From Erythrobacteraceae bacterium CCH12-C2 (GTDB lineage Bacteria; Pseudomonadota; Alphaproteobacteria; Sphingomonadales; Sphingomonadaceae), in the NCBI GenBank assembly GCA_001556995.1, contig LSKF01000001.1, forward strand, positions 1 through 64,000: DNA of 64,000 bases, in the 5' to 3' direction. Shown here piece by piece: positions 8,584 to 17,342 of this stretch. Below the pieces are notes generated by a model. That model was not told the origin of the DNA. It did not search any database and saw only the letters and a program-made list of their open reading frames with translations. The stretch's first letter is position 1. Every line of letters starts with the position of its first letter. The translations under genes were made by a program, and so were the position numbers.

Positions 8584-9306
8584 TCAAAAGCTTTCCGATG
8601 TCGCGTAGATATGCATCCGCGCGGCATTGGCATTGCCCGTCTGTTCGCACATGAAACGGATCGCGCGAGCAATTTCCTCAGGCTGCATCGGCGGAATGTA
8701 TTCGTCCCAGCCGGGCTGACCCTTGGCCTTCATGTCTTCGAAAATCTCGGTAGTGGTAGTGCCCGGCGCCACCAGTCCCACGCGCACACCTGACCCCGCG
8801 AGTTCTATCCGTAAGACGTCTGTAAACCGTTCCAGCGCAGCTTTCAGCCCGCCATAAACGCCCGTGCCAGCCGCAGTAATACCTGCACCGATGCTGGAAA
8901 TATTGACGATCTGTCCAGTGCCGCGCGCCTTCATGCGGCGAGCGAACAGCACGCTTGCGCGAACGACAGCCGAATAGTTGACGGCAATCATCGGGTCGAG
9001 CTCGGCAAGGTCAAACTCCTCATAATGACTGGTACGCAGGATGCCCGCATTGTTCACGAGGATATCAACCTCGCCGAACTCGCCCAGGGCATGGTCGAGC
9101 ATGGCCTGCGGTGCGGATGGATCGGCGAGGTCGAGCGCGAGGACCCGCGTGTCGGCACCGATTTCCTGTGCCAGCGATTGCAGCCGGTCTTCCCGACGCG
9201 CGACCAAAAGCAGCCTTGCACCGCATTGCGCCAGGCTGCGTGCGGTTGCCGCACCGATTCCCGCAGACGCGCCAGTGATCACCGCGACTTTGTCTTTCAG
9301 TTCCAT
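8584..9306 (-). CDS. Short-chain dehydrogenase/reductase
   Basis: This 240-residue classical SDR has TGASAGIG near residue 12, NNAG, an ISS serine and a YGGLK active site. An IYATSESF tail is present. It is probably NADP-preferring, since the second strand ends in ARRED. It follows the SnoaL-like gene by 20 bases in a leftward run that starts with the GMC oxidoreductase at 13212. The substrate is probably an alcohol or ketone intermediate, but this cannot be resolved. Confidence 0.85.
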   Translation of the reverse strand: MELKDKVAVITGASAGIGAATARSLAQCGARLLLVARREDRLQSLAQEIGADTRVLALDLADPSAPQAMLDHALGEFGEVDILVNNAGILRTSHYEEFDLAELDPMIAVNYSAVVRASVLFARRMKARGTGQIVNISSIGAGITAAGTGVYGGLKAALERFTDVLRIELAGSGVRVGLVAPGTTTTEIFEDMKAKGQPGWDEYIPPMQPEEIARAIRFMCEQTGNANAARMHIYATSESF

Positions 9307-9326
9307 CCCGTCCCGTCCACCTTTTT

Positions 9327-9755
9327 CTACTCCAGTATTATCGGCTTGAAAATGCGCCGTGCGATCTTCCAGCCATCGCCCGTGCGCGCGAGGAAATCCT
9401 CATAGCTGCCAATGCCCCGGTGAACGGGACCATCATTGTTCATCTGGCACAGCAGTGCATCGACATAGCAATGTGCCGTGGCTCCGCCTTGTGCACCCGA
9501 TAGCTGGATATTGCTGATCCGGTGCAAGGTGGGGCCAAGCCGGGAATGGGCTTCGCGCATATAATCGGTGAGTGCGGAAACATCTGTCCAGCTGCCGAAC
9601 TCGCCGTAATCTGCTTTGCAATCGGCGGTGAAGCAGCTTCTGAACAATGCCCAGTCCCGCGTATCGATGGCGGTGGCATAGGCAATGAGAAGGGCGTTGA
9701 TTGAGCGTTCGTCCTGCGCGCTCAGCCCACTGTCTATCCGGCGGTGAAGATTCAT
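9327..9755 (-). CDS. SnoaL-like/NTF2-fold protein
   Basis: The 142-residue protein has the NTF2 fold pattern: an N-terminal helix with LLIAYATAIDTRDWALFRSCFT, a middle HRISNIQL strand and a C-terminal WKIARRIFKPIILE strand. Such proteins include ketosteroid isomerases, scytalone-dehydratase-like dehydratases and small ring-hydroxylating subunits. GAGGAGG precedes the ATG. The Asp after the first helix (IDTRDW) is in the usual position for a catalytic acid or base. Its function is not assignable further. It lies between the ABM protein and an SDR in one operon. Confidence 0.75.
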   Translation of the reverse strand: MNLHRRIDSGLSAQDERSINALLIAYATAIDTRDWALFRSCFTADCKADYGEFGSWTDVSALTDYMREAHSRLGPTLHRISNIQLSGAQGGATAHCYVDALLCQMNNDGPVHRGIGSYEDFLARTGDGWKIARRIFKPIILE

Positions 9756-9794
9756 CCTTCGAGCCTCCTCAATAGTGCCGCGGGCACGGCGGGC

Positions 9795-10094
9795 CTAGGC
9801 AACCTTGGCATCCCAGAACCGCGTTTCAGGAGGCGCGGTCAGCATGGCAGCCATCTGGTCCATCATCCCCTGCTCGGTGCGGAAGGCCACATAGGCATCG
9901 TAGGCGGCGCGCGATTCCCATTCCTCGATGAAGATCACGTGGTTTGGATCATCGGCATTGCGCCTGATGGCGATGCTGACAAAGCCGGGAAATGTTCGCG
10001 TGCCTTCCAGCGTGGCGGGAATTTGCTGGCAGAACCCCTCCACCACTTCGGGCTTCAACGACAGCTCCAAAGTAACAATGATTGTATCGCTCAC
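9795..10094 (-). CDS. ABM-domain (antibiotic biosynthesis monooxygenase-like) protein
   Basis: This small protein of 99 residues has a ferredoxin-like dimeric alpha-beta barrel. Strand segments are TIIVTLELSLKP, GFVSIAIRRN and HVIFIEEWESRAAYDAYV. Cofactor-free monooxygenases and simple structural proteins share this fold. A longer reading frame exists upstream, but AAAGGAGG five bases before a GTG at 10094 fixes the start. It is between the aldehyde dehydrogenase and SnoaL genes of the same leftward operon. Catalysis is uncertain. Confidence 0.75.
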   Translation of the reverse strand: MSDTIIVTLELSLKPEVVEGFCQQIPATLEGTRTFPGFVSIAIRRNADDPNHVIFIEEWESRAAYDAYVAFRTEQGMMDQMAAMLTAPPETRFWDAKVA

Positions 10095-10117
10095 CGGAAC
10101 CTCCTTTCCAGAATTCC

Positions 10118-11608
10118 TTACTTCCCGATCGGGTAAAAGATCGATTTCTCGTGCTGATATTCGCGCAGCCAACCGGGACCGTACTCGCGTCCGATGCCTG
10201 ATCGCTTGTAGCCGCCGATGGGCGCGTCGCTCATCGTGCCTGTTCCGCCATTGAGCGAGACGCTGCCGGCTCTGATTTGCAGAGCCATTTCATAGCCCTT
10301 TGCGGCATCGGCCGTCTGGATTGCGCCGTTCAGGCCATAACGGGAATCATTGGCGATACGGATCGCCTCCTCATCCGTTGAAAAGCCGATGATGCAGCCG
10401 ACCGGCCCGAAAATTTCTTCCTGCGCGATCACCATGTCGTTGGTCACATCGTCGAATACGGTCACTTCAGTGAAAAAGCCCTTGTCGAGCCCCGCGGGGC
10501 GACCGCCACCGCAGACCAGCCGCGCACCGGCAGAGCAGCCCAGTTCGATGAAATGTTCCACCTTGCTGCGCTGGCTCTCGCGGATCAGCGGTCCCATGCC
10601 GATGGCCGGGTCTGCCGGATTGCCGATGGCGATCTTTCCGGCGACGGCAGCAGCCGTTGCGGCAAAGGCTGGGCGCAGGTTTTCGTGAACAAGGAACCGG
10701 GTGGGAATGGCGCAGCCTTGCCCGGCATTGATGGAAATGACCGTGGCAGCCATGGCCGCCGCGCTCTGAACATCGGCATCTTCGCGAACGATAAGTGCCG
10801 ACTTCCCGCCCAGTTCCAGGTGAACTTTCTTCAGCGTGGGCGCGGCCTGCGCCATGATCTGCGCGCCAACGCCTTCGGAACCGGTGAAGGTCACCATGTC
10901 CACCCGTTCATCGGTGCACAGCAGTTGCCCTTCGTCGATGCCGCCGGTGACGATGTTCAGCACGCCTGCGGGCAGGCCGATTTCTTCGGCCACCTGTGCG
11001 AACAGCAGAGCGGAAAACGGTGTGAAGGGCGATGGTTTGAGCACCAAGGTGCACCCCGCCAGCAGGGCGGGGCCGATCTTCGCCAGGTTCAGCAGGAAGG
11101 GGAAGTTGTATCCGGTGATTGCCGAGACCACGCCCAGTGGTTCTCGCACCACCGTGGTGCCACCGATGGACCGCGGGCCACCCGGGGCAAAGGGGTTGGG
11201 GGTGATATCGATCGGCAGGCGTTCGGACTGTTCCCGCCGTGCATGGCCGATGGCCGTTTCCAGCAGGCGCAGCGGGTTGTCGACCTGCATCAGGTGGGTG
11301 ATGCAGGCCGCACAGCCCACTTCGGCCACGATTAGTTGCGCAATCTGGGCATGCTTTGCCCGCAGGGCGCGCGCCATCTTTTCGACCATGTCAGCCCGCT
11401 CACCCCTGGACATACGCGGCCAGGGGCCGTGGTCAAAGGCTTCGCGCGCCGCTGCAATCGCGGCATCGACCTGCTGTGCAGAGGCAACCGGTGCGGCAGC
11501 GATCACCTCTTCTGTGGCCGGATTGACGACCGGTTCGGTGCCTGCCTGCGGATCGTGCCATGCACCATCGTAATAGACCTGGCTGATGTCGGTAAAAGGT
11601 ATTGTCAT
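10118..11608 (-). CDS. NAD(P)-dependent aldehyde dehydrogenase
   Basis: The 496-residue protein has the full ALDH layout: ITGYNFPFLLNLAKIGPALLAGC cofactor region, FTGSEGVG, LELGGKSALIV with the general-base glutamate, and GQGCAIPTR with the catalytic cysteine. It should oxidise an aldehyde to an acid in the cytoplasm. The extended frame upstream is noncoding; the ATG at 11608 overlaps the stop of the GMC oxidoreductase by four bases. That coupling suggests it takes the aldehyde made by the GMC enzyme. Confidence 0.92.
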   Translation of the reverse strand: MTIPFTDISQVYYDGAWHDPQAGTEPVVNPATEEVIAAAPVASAQQVDAAIAAAREAFDHGPWPRMSRGERADMVEKMARALRAKHAQIAQLIVAEVGCAACITHLMQVDNPLRLLETAIGHARREQSERLPIDITPNPFAPGGPRSIGGTTVVREPLGVVSAITGYNFPFLLNLAKIGPALLAGCTLVLKPSPFTPFSALLFAQVAEEIGLPAGVLNIVTGGIDEGQLLCTDERVDMVTFTGSEGVGAQIMAQAAPTLKKVHLELGGKSALIVREDADVQSAAAMAATVISINAGQGCAIPTRFLVHENLRPAFAATAAAVAGKIAIGNPADPAIGMGPLIRESQRSKVEHFIELGCSAGARLVCGGGRPAGLDKGFFTEVTVFDDVTNDMVIAQEEIFGPVGCIIGFSTDEEAIRIANDSRYGLNGAIQTADAAKGYEMALQIRAGSVSLNGGTGTMSDAPIGGYKRSGIGREYGPGWLREYQHEKSIFYPIGK

Positions 11609-13212
11609 GCTGCCTGTTCCTTGCCGAGGATCATTTCCGCAGCGTTCATGGCGATGGCCATCGCCGGTGCATTGGTGTTGCCCGAAACCAGTGCAGGCAT
11701 GATCGATGTGTCGCAAACGCGCAGGCCGCTCACACCGCGCACACGCAGCTGCGGATCGAGCACGCTATCGGTCTCTGCGCCCATTGCAGCGGTGCCTGCG
11801 ATATGGAACGAGGTGCCGCCCAGCCGGAGCAGGTTGGCGAGAATATCCTCATCCGTTTTCACGACAGCAGCGGTCCCCACTTCCTTTACAACCCAAGGTG
11901 CGAGCGCCCCTTGTTGGCCGAACCGGCGGATCCACTTGAACAGGGCCAGTGCCCGCTCGCGGTCCACTTGCTCGGCGAAGTGGTTTGCATCGATCTGCGG
12001 TGCGGTTGCAGGATCGCTCGATTGAATGTGGGTGGAGCCGCGACTTTCAGGCCGCGTAAAATAGCCGAGCAGGCGCATGCCGGGAAACGAATCCAGCACA
12101 ACCTTGCCTTTGGCGCCCTGCTTCATCGTCACCAGCATGGAGCCGATCTGCGCGTCGGGGCGATCCAGCCCGGGTTCGGTCTTGATGAAGCCGCCCACTT
12201 CGTGCGCCGCATCGGTCATCGCGCCGCGCCGGAACAGGAAATAGCGCAAGATCGATGCGATTAGCGCTGGCCCACTGAGTTTCTGGTTGGAACTGTGGCC
12301 GCGAATACGCCAGTCGACCGCGACAAAGCGGTGTTCGCGCAGGTTCTCGCCAACGTTCGGGCTGTGCGCGACCAGCGGTATGCCAAGCGCCTTCAGGCGA
12401 GCCGCATCGCCAATTCCCGAAAGCTCAAGCAGCTTGGGGGATTCAACAGCGCCCGCGCACAGGATGATCTCGCCGCGACAGGCGATTTGCTGGCCATCCA
12501 GAACCACGCCTGCAGCCCGGCTCCCATCGAAGACGACCTTTGCCACGGCGCCGCCGGTGATGATCTTGAGGTTCGCGCGCGCGCGCGCCGGATCGAGGAA
12601 GGCCCGCGCGGCGGAAAAGCGCTGTCCCTTCCAAGTGGTCGTGGTCTGGTAGCCCATGCCCTGATCGGTCACCACGTCCACCGCGTTGATATCTGCCACA
12701 GTCGGCACGCCCATTTGCGCGCCCGCTTGCAACATCGCCTGGGTGACCGGATTGCCGTCTGCAAACACCGAAATGCGCAAAGGGCCGCCGGTGCCGCGCC
12801 ATTCCGCAGCGCCTAGTGAATGGTCTTCCAAGGCCACGAAATGGCGTCCCATGCGATCCCAGCCCCAGCCTGTGCAGCCGGCCTTTTCCCAATCGTCGTA
12901 ATCCTGCGGCGCGCCGCGCATGTAAACCATGCCGTTGACCGAGCTTGACCCGCCAACCGTGCGCCCCTTGAGCCACATCTCTTCCGGCTGGTTACCCGCC
13001 GGTTTGACGTTGTAGGCAAAGACATGCGGATTGGCAGGGTCGAGCAATTTTCCCACGCCGCGCGGCATGCGGATCAGCGGGCTCTTGTCGTCAGGCCCGC
13101 TTTCTATCAGCAGCACTTTGGTCGCTGGGTCGGAGCTCAGCCGGTTGGCCAGCACGCAGCCAGACGAACCGGCGCCCACGATGATGAAATCGAATGTGTT
13201 ATCCGTAGCCAT
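11605..13212 (-). CDS. GMC family FAD-dependent alcohol oxidoreductase
   Basis: The 535-residue protein begins with the FAD-binding FIIVGAGSSGCVLANRLS segment, has GRTVGGSSSVNGMVYMRG (GMC signature 1) and ends with HIAGTAAMG and GNTNAPAMAIAMNAA, which carry the active-site His and Asn. Choline or alcohol dehydrogenases of this family oxidise primary alcohols to aldehydes. An ATG at 13308 would add 32 residues that look noncoding, so 13212 is used, although its ribosome binding site is weak. It is the first gene of the leftward operon with the aldehyde dehydrogenase. Confidence 0.9.
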   Translation of the reverse strand: MATDNTFDFIIVGAGSSGCVLANRLSSDPATKVLLIESGPDDKSPLIRMPRGVGKLLDPANPHVFAYNVKPAGNQPEEMWLKGRTVGGSSSVNGMVYMRGAPQDYDDWEKAGCTGWGWDRMGRHFVALEDHSLGAAEWRGTGGPLRISVFADGNPVTQAMLQAGAQMGVPTVADINAVDVVTDQGMGYQTTTTWKGQRFSAARAFLDPARARANLKIITGGAVAKVVFDGSRAAGVVLDGQQIACRGEIILCAGAVESPKLLELSGIGDAARLKALGIPLVAHSPNVGENLREHRFVAVDWRIRGHSSNQKLSGPALIASILRYFLFRRGAMTDAAHEVGGFIKTEPGLDRPDAQIGSMLVTMKQGAKGKVVLDSFPGMRLLGYFTRPESRGSTHIQSSDPATAPQIDANHFAEQVDRERALALFKWIRRFGQQGALAPWVVKEVGTAAVVKTDEDILANLLRLGGTSFHIAGTAAMGAETDSVLDPQLRVRGVSGLRVCDTSIMPALVSGNTNAPAMAIAMNAAEMILGKEQAA

Positions 13213-13321
13213 CGCTTCAGCGCAGCTTCGGCAACTTGTAGTATGGCTCCAGATGTTCAGACGGTTCCATATCCGCTCCCTTCCATGAACCGATATGTCG
13301 CCGCTCATGACCCCCGTCTGT

Positions 13322-13337
13322 CCTACCCAGTGACAGG
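13322..13337. promoter_or_regulatory. Putative regulon operator, CCTACC-CAGT-GACAGG
   Basis: This 16-base sequence fits CCTNYC-N4-GRNAGG. It lies 110 bases upstream of the GMC gene and about 75 bases upstream of the divergent sulfotransferase gene. A smaller inverted repeat, CTGTC/GACAG, overlaps it. Confidence 0.45.
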
Positions 13338-13411
13338 TTCAGCGATTTTTCCAGTGCCTAGCTTGCATGGCGAAAACACCGTCGCAAATGGCTGCAAAAG
13401 AGGGCGAGCGC

Positions 13412-14551
13412 ATGGGAGATCCAACACCGCAGGAACTGGTCGGCGAAGCCGGTCTGGATGCAGACATGGCCGCAGGCGTCCTTCCCGGGCTGACTGCGGC
13501 GATGGATGCGCTGGCGCAGGAAAGCGGGCTCTCGCAGGCGGGGCGCGAGCGGGCGCTGGCGCAGTTCCGCGATAACCTGTCGCGCCTTTCCGCTATAGCG
13601 GCGGACCGCAAGGCGCATCAGGAGATCGCCGACGTCGTCATCGAGCGGCCCGTGTTTATCATTGGTCTGCCGCGCTGCGGCACTTCGATCCTGCACGCGC
13701 TGATCGGTGCCGATCAGCAAATCCGCACGCCCCTGCAATGGGAGGTTGCCGCGCCATCGCCGCCGCCAGAGGCCGCGACATTCGATACCGATCCGCGTGC
13801 CGACGGCTTCGATGCCTATGTACGCGAAAATTTCACTGGGCCTTGGGCGGATGTGCTAAAAGCGCATCCGATCGGCGCGCGCATACCGCAGGAATGTGGC
13901 ATGATGCTGGAAACCGCGTTTCAGGGCATCAATCCCACGATGCTGTTTCGCCTGCCGGCCTATTACGATTGGTATCGCAAGGCAGATACGCGCTTTGGCT
14001 ACCGCGTTCACAAGATGTGGTTGCAGCACCTGGCATGGAAAAATCCCCGCAAGCGCTGGGTTCTCAAGGTGCAGGAACACGCGCACCACCTGCCCGAATT
14101 GCTGGATATCTACCCCGATGCGGTGTTGGTGCAGCCGCACCGAGACCCGGTTACAGTGATGGCATCAATCTCGCGACTGATCGAAGTCATCCGCTGCGTT
14201 GCCATTGACCGGATCGACCGCAACGAGCTGGGCCAGGAATTGTTGCACCTGTGGCACGATGGCCAGGCGGCGGCGCTTTCCTGGCGGCAATCCAATCCGC
14301 AAGTGCAGGTGCTGGACCTCGCCTTCCGAGACCTGATTTCGGATCCTGTCGCCGCAGTGCGCAAAGTTTACGAGCACGCCGATATTGCGTTTTCGCAAGA
14401 GACGGAGCAAGCGGTGACGCGCTGGTGGCGCGAGCATCCATCCGACAAGCACGGGCAACACCGCTACGAACTGGCCGATTACGGGCTTACGCGCGAGCAG
14501 GTCGAAAGCGTCTATGCCGACTACATCAGCGCCTACGAGGCCTATCTGTGA
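13412..14551 (+). CDS. Sulfotransferase family protein
   Basis: The 379-residue protein has the PAPS-binding 5'-phosphosulfate loop VFIIGLPRCGTSILH and a later YPDAVLVQPHRDPVTVMAS segment that fits the 3'-phosphate site. It probably transfers sulfate from PAPS to a hydroxyl group. An ATG at 13367 has no ribosome binding site; the ATG at 13412 has GAGGG seven bases upstream and is preferred. Its stop overlaps the next gene's GTG by four bases. A sulfatase (39159) and a second sulfotransferase (63311) also occur in the window. Some bacterial members of this fold are not proven to use PAPS. Confidence 0.8.
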   Translation: MGDPTPQELVGEAGLDADMAAGVLPGLTAAMDALAQESGLSQAGRERALAQFRDNLSRLSAIAADRKAHQEIADVVIERPVFIIGLPRCGTSILHALIGADQQIRTPLQWEVAAPSPPPEAATFDTDPRADGFDAYVRENFTGPWADVLKAHPIGARIPQECGMMLETAFQGINPTMLFRLPAYYDWYRKADTRFGYRVHKMWLQHLAWKNPRKRWVLKVQEHAHHLPELLDIYPDAVLVQPHRDPVTVMASISRLIEVIRCVAIDRIDRNELGQELLHLWHDGQAAALSWRQSNPQVQVLDLAFRDLISDPVAAVRKVYEHADIAFSQETEQAVTRWWREHPSDKHGQHRYELADYGLTREQVESVYADYISAYEAYL

Positions 14552-15711
14552 GCCGCTGGCCCGACTATCTCGCGCAGCTCGCTTCGGCGGAGGATATCTT
14601 CGCCATGCTGCCGGGCGAAGCTGACGGGCTGGAGCGGGCGGAAGTCGAGAAGATGCTGTTCACGGCGCTGGCATCGGGCTGGCTGACGACCTTTGCCGAT
14701 CGTGACCGCCCCGATTTCGTTCCCGCAGTTTGCACGCATTTTAACCTTGTCGGCACCAACCCCGATTTCATCTATGCCGCAGCCTCGATTGATGGCAATG
14801 GCAGCTACCTGATTACCGGGGAACGGGGGGAATGCATTTTCCTCCAGATGGATATTGCCGCTGGCGGGCTGGGCGTGATGGACGCACTGGGTCCGTCGCT
14901 GGGTACGATCGACTTCGACGATCTGGCGCCGGATGAGGCAGGGCGCTTTTCCCTAATGCTGAGCGCGGAAAAACCGGCGGACTGGCAGGGGGACTGGCAC
15001 CCTCTCGATCCGACAGCGCGTTCGCTCTCACTGCGGCAGGCGAGCTATGATTGGGGTACGGAGCGGGAGGCGCGGATCGCCATCGAACGCAGCGATCTGG
15101 CCCATGCGCCACGCCGCTGGAGCGAGGCGGAGATTGCCGAGCGGCTGATGGCCTTGTGCGCCTATCCCAAGCGACTGGCGGGCATGGCCATAGGATTCAT
15201 TGCCGGGCAGCAGCAGAAAGGGCTGTGGAACGCTTTCGAGCAAGACGACTGGGCCGGGCGCGGCGGCGTGGAGGGGCAGCATTACTATCAGGGCCTGTTC
15301 CGGCTGGAGCCGGATTGCGCGCTGGTGCTGGAAACCGACCTGCCGGAAACGGTCCGCTACTGGAACGTCCAGCTGAACGACATGCGCTGGAACACGCTGG
15401 ACTGGATGAACCACCAGTGCAGCCTGAACGGTGGGCAGGCCAGCATCGATGCAGATGGCAAGTTTCGCGCGGTGATCGCGATTGACGATCCGGGCATTGC
15501 CAACTGGCTGGATCCGGCCGGCCAAACGCAAGGGTCAATCATGCTGCGCTGGACTGGTGCCAGCAGCGGCCCTGCGCCAAGGCTCAGTTGCGTCGCGGCA
15601 GGAGACGTGCTGAAGCAGCTGGGTCCGGGCACCCGGCGGGTCACGCCGGAGGAACGCCTGCAATCCATGCGCGCGCGTCGCCGCGCGGTGCAAATGCGCC
15701 GTCGCTGGTAA
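14548..15711 (+). CDS. DUF1214-like domain protein coupled to sulfotransferase
   Basis: This 387-residue protein starts at a GTG inside the GTGA overlap with the sulfotransferase. The C-terminal half (YWNVQLNDMRWNTLDWMNHQCSLNGGQASIDADGK split over about residues 270-305, then WLDPAGQTQGSIMLRW) resembles DUF1214/DUF1254-type beta-sandwich proteins of unknown function. The N-terminal half has no recognised motif. No signal peptide is visible. The overlap predicts coupled translation with the sulfotransferase, so it may assist or follow that reaction. Domain naming is from memory of the family and is tentative. Confidence 0.6.
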   Translation: MSRWPDYLAQLASAEDIFAMLPGEADGLERAEVEKMLFTALASGWLTTFADRDRPDFVPAVCTHFNLVGTNPDFIYAAASIDGNGSYLITGERGECIFLQMDIAAGGLGVMDALGPSLGTIDFDDLAPDEAGRFSLMLSAEKPADWQGDWHPLDPTARSLSLRQASYDWGTEREARIAIERSDLAHAPRRWSEAEIAERLMALCAYPKRLAGMAIGFIAGQQQKGLWNAFEQDDWAGRGGVEGQHYYQGLFRLEPDCALVLETDLPETVRYWNVQLNDMRWNTLDWMNHQCSLNGGQASIDADGKFRAVIAIDDPGIANWLDPAGQTQGSIMLRWTGASSGPAPRLSCVAAGDVLKQLGPGTRRVTPEERLQSMRARRRAVQMRRRW

Positions 15712-15723
15712 GCGGATGCCTTG

Positions 15724-16503
15724 TCAGGCCGTGCCCAGCTTTTCGGTGCCGCCGGTCATTACATCATCACCCATGCGCGCCCGCGCGCACTCTTCGGCGG
15801 CAAGACCTTCAGATGTAGGGTGCTGCACGTGATCTTTCGTCAGCTTATCGGTCAGTTTGTCCCAATGGGTGACAAGCAGGCTTTCCTTTTCGACAAGTGG
15901 TGAACAGGCCAACTCAGGCAAGTCTTTCCAGGCCTTCCAGCTATCACTCGAATTGACCTTGTAGATGCCCACATAATTGTATTTCGGCGTGGTTGGGATC
16001 ATCTGGCCGAAGCTGCGAAAGGCCAGCAGTGCAGCGCTCTGGACACCCGCCCGCCGCGCGGCTGCGGGCAGGTACTGATCGGCATACCACGCCCGCAATT
16101 CGGCATCCTTGCCCGGCGCGGCGTTGAACTGTTCAAAAACCACGCCGCCAGAATGGGCCGTGTCAGGATCGTTGTTGCGAAAGGCCAGCGGGTAGTAGTG
16201 ATAGTCCTCCAGCACGCTGTCATCGATGGCGGTGGTCACCATCATGCGGCTGGTCAATGCGTTCTCCCAGTGCTCGCGGGAAAATCGCTCCGGGTCGAAC
16301 ACATCGTAGAGCGCGAAATATTGCCAGTCATATTGCGGCGGAACAGCCATCGGCTGGTGTATGCTGCGAACAAAGCGTTGTGCGGTGATCGAACCGCGAA
16401 AGCGCAAGGCATCGCGGATGTGGATGTTGGTGTACCAGTCGTCCAGATCGGCTTCGCGGCCCGGATGTGCCTTGGTCAGCACCACTAACACGGCTTCGAT
16501 CAT
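15724..16503 (-). CDS. EthD-like double ferredoxin-fold protein
   Basis: The 259-residue protein appears to hold two dimeric alpha-beta barrel repeats. The first starts with MIEAVLVVLTKAHPGREADLDDWY and the second with GGVVFEQFNAAPGKDAELRAWYADQYLP. Each has the strand-helix pattern and a DDWY/RAWY tyrosine seen in EthD or DUF4286 proteins. Its ATG overlaps the stop of the SDR gene by four bases. The catalytic role is unknown; related proteins assist oxidations of alkyl or aromatic substrates. Confidence 0.65.
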   Translation of the reverse strand: MIEAVLVVLTKAHPGREADLDDWYTNIHIRDALRFRGSITAQRFVRSIHQPMAVPPQYDWQYFALYDVFDPERFSREHWENALTSRMMVTTAIDDSVLEDYHYYPLAFRNNDPDTAHSGGVVFEQFNAAPGKDAELRAWYADQYLPAAARRAGVQSAALLAFRSFGQMIPTTPKYNYVGIYKVNSSDSWKAWKDLPELACSPLVEKESLLVTHWDKLTDKLTKDHVQHPTSEGLAAEECARARMGDDVMTGGTEKLGTA

Positions 16504-17342
16504 GCTTGCTCTCCGCTGACCGGCGTGAAGGGCTTGTGCGGCGCGCCCATCGCCTCGCGATAGGAGATCGGCTGCTTGTCATCGGTGTCCTTCACGCCAA
16601 GGCGCTGGCCCAGTTCCGCCCCGATCAGTGCCTGACCGCTGAGCGACATCAGATCCGGCGCCGAATAGAGCGCGTGCAGTACTCGGCCAGTGAATTCCGG
16701 CGTTTCCCAGTTGGGCAGGGCTTCGCGCATGTCTGGTGGCAGCATTTCCGGCGGCATCGCGCGCACGGCATCGGTAAGGATGAAGCCCGGCCAATAGGAA
16801 ATTGCCGCAACGCCGTGCGGCGCAAGATCCACCGCCATATCGGCCATCATCTTGTCGGTCCCCGCCTTTGCCGCGCCATATGCCGCGCCATGGAAGTAGG
16901 AGACGGCGCCATAGAAGGATATGCTTGCGATCAGGCCCTTGCCCGCAGCTGCCATGATCGGCGCGGCGTGCCAGGCGGCGACATAGTTGGAGCGCAGACC
17001 CACGTCGATCATGTCGACAAGGTGCAACGGCTTTTCCCAGAAGGGGCCGGGCGCGATCAGGTCCATTGCGTGAACGGCGGCGGCATTGTTGACCAGGATA
17101 TCGATCCCGCCAGCCTCCGCCTTGATCCGGGCAAAGGCGCTTGCGACCGATTCATCGTCGGAATGGTCACAGGCGATGGTGATCGGCGTTCCGCCGCGTT
17201 GCTCGATCTCGGCGGCGACTTGTGCAAGGTCAGCCTCGTTGCGTCCGGTTACCACGACGGTAGCGCCCGTGCTGCCGAACTCACGCGCGATGCCGCGCCC
17301 CAGCCCCCTGGTTGCGCCGGTCACGACTGTGACAATGCCCAT
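16500..17342 (-). CDS. Short-chain dehydrogenase/reductase
   Basis: The 280-residue SDR starts MGIVTVVTGATRGLGRG and has NNAA, SISF serine and YGAAK active-site motifs. GGGAGAG precedes the ATG, which overlaps the stop of the PQQ dehydrogenase by one base (TGATG). It is therefore in the same leftward operon as the quinoprotein and the EthD-like protein. The C-terminal VKDTDDKQPISYREAMGAPHKPF tail is longer than in most SDRs. It could finish an oxidation begun by the periplasmic dehydrogenase. Confidence 0.85.
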   Translation of the reverse strand: MGIVTVVTGATRGLGRGIAREFGSTGATVVVTGRNEADLAQVAAEIEQRGGTPITIACDHSDDESVASAFARIKAEAGGIDILVNNAAAVHAMDLIAPGPFWEKPLHLVDMIDVGLRSNYVAAWHAAPIMAAAGKGLIASISFYGAVSYFHGAAYGAAKAGTDKMMADMAVDLAPHGVAAISYWPGFILTDAVRAMPPEMLPPDMREALPNWETPEFTGRVLHALYSAPDLMSLSGQALIGAELGQRLGVKDTDDKQPISYREAMGAPHKPFTPVSGEQA

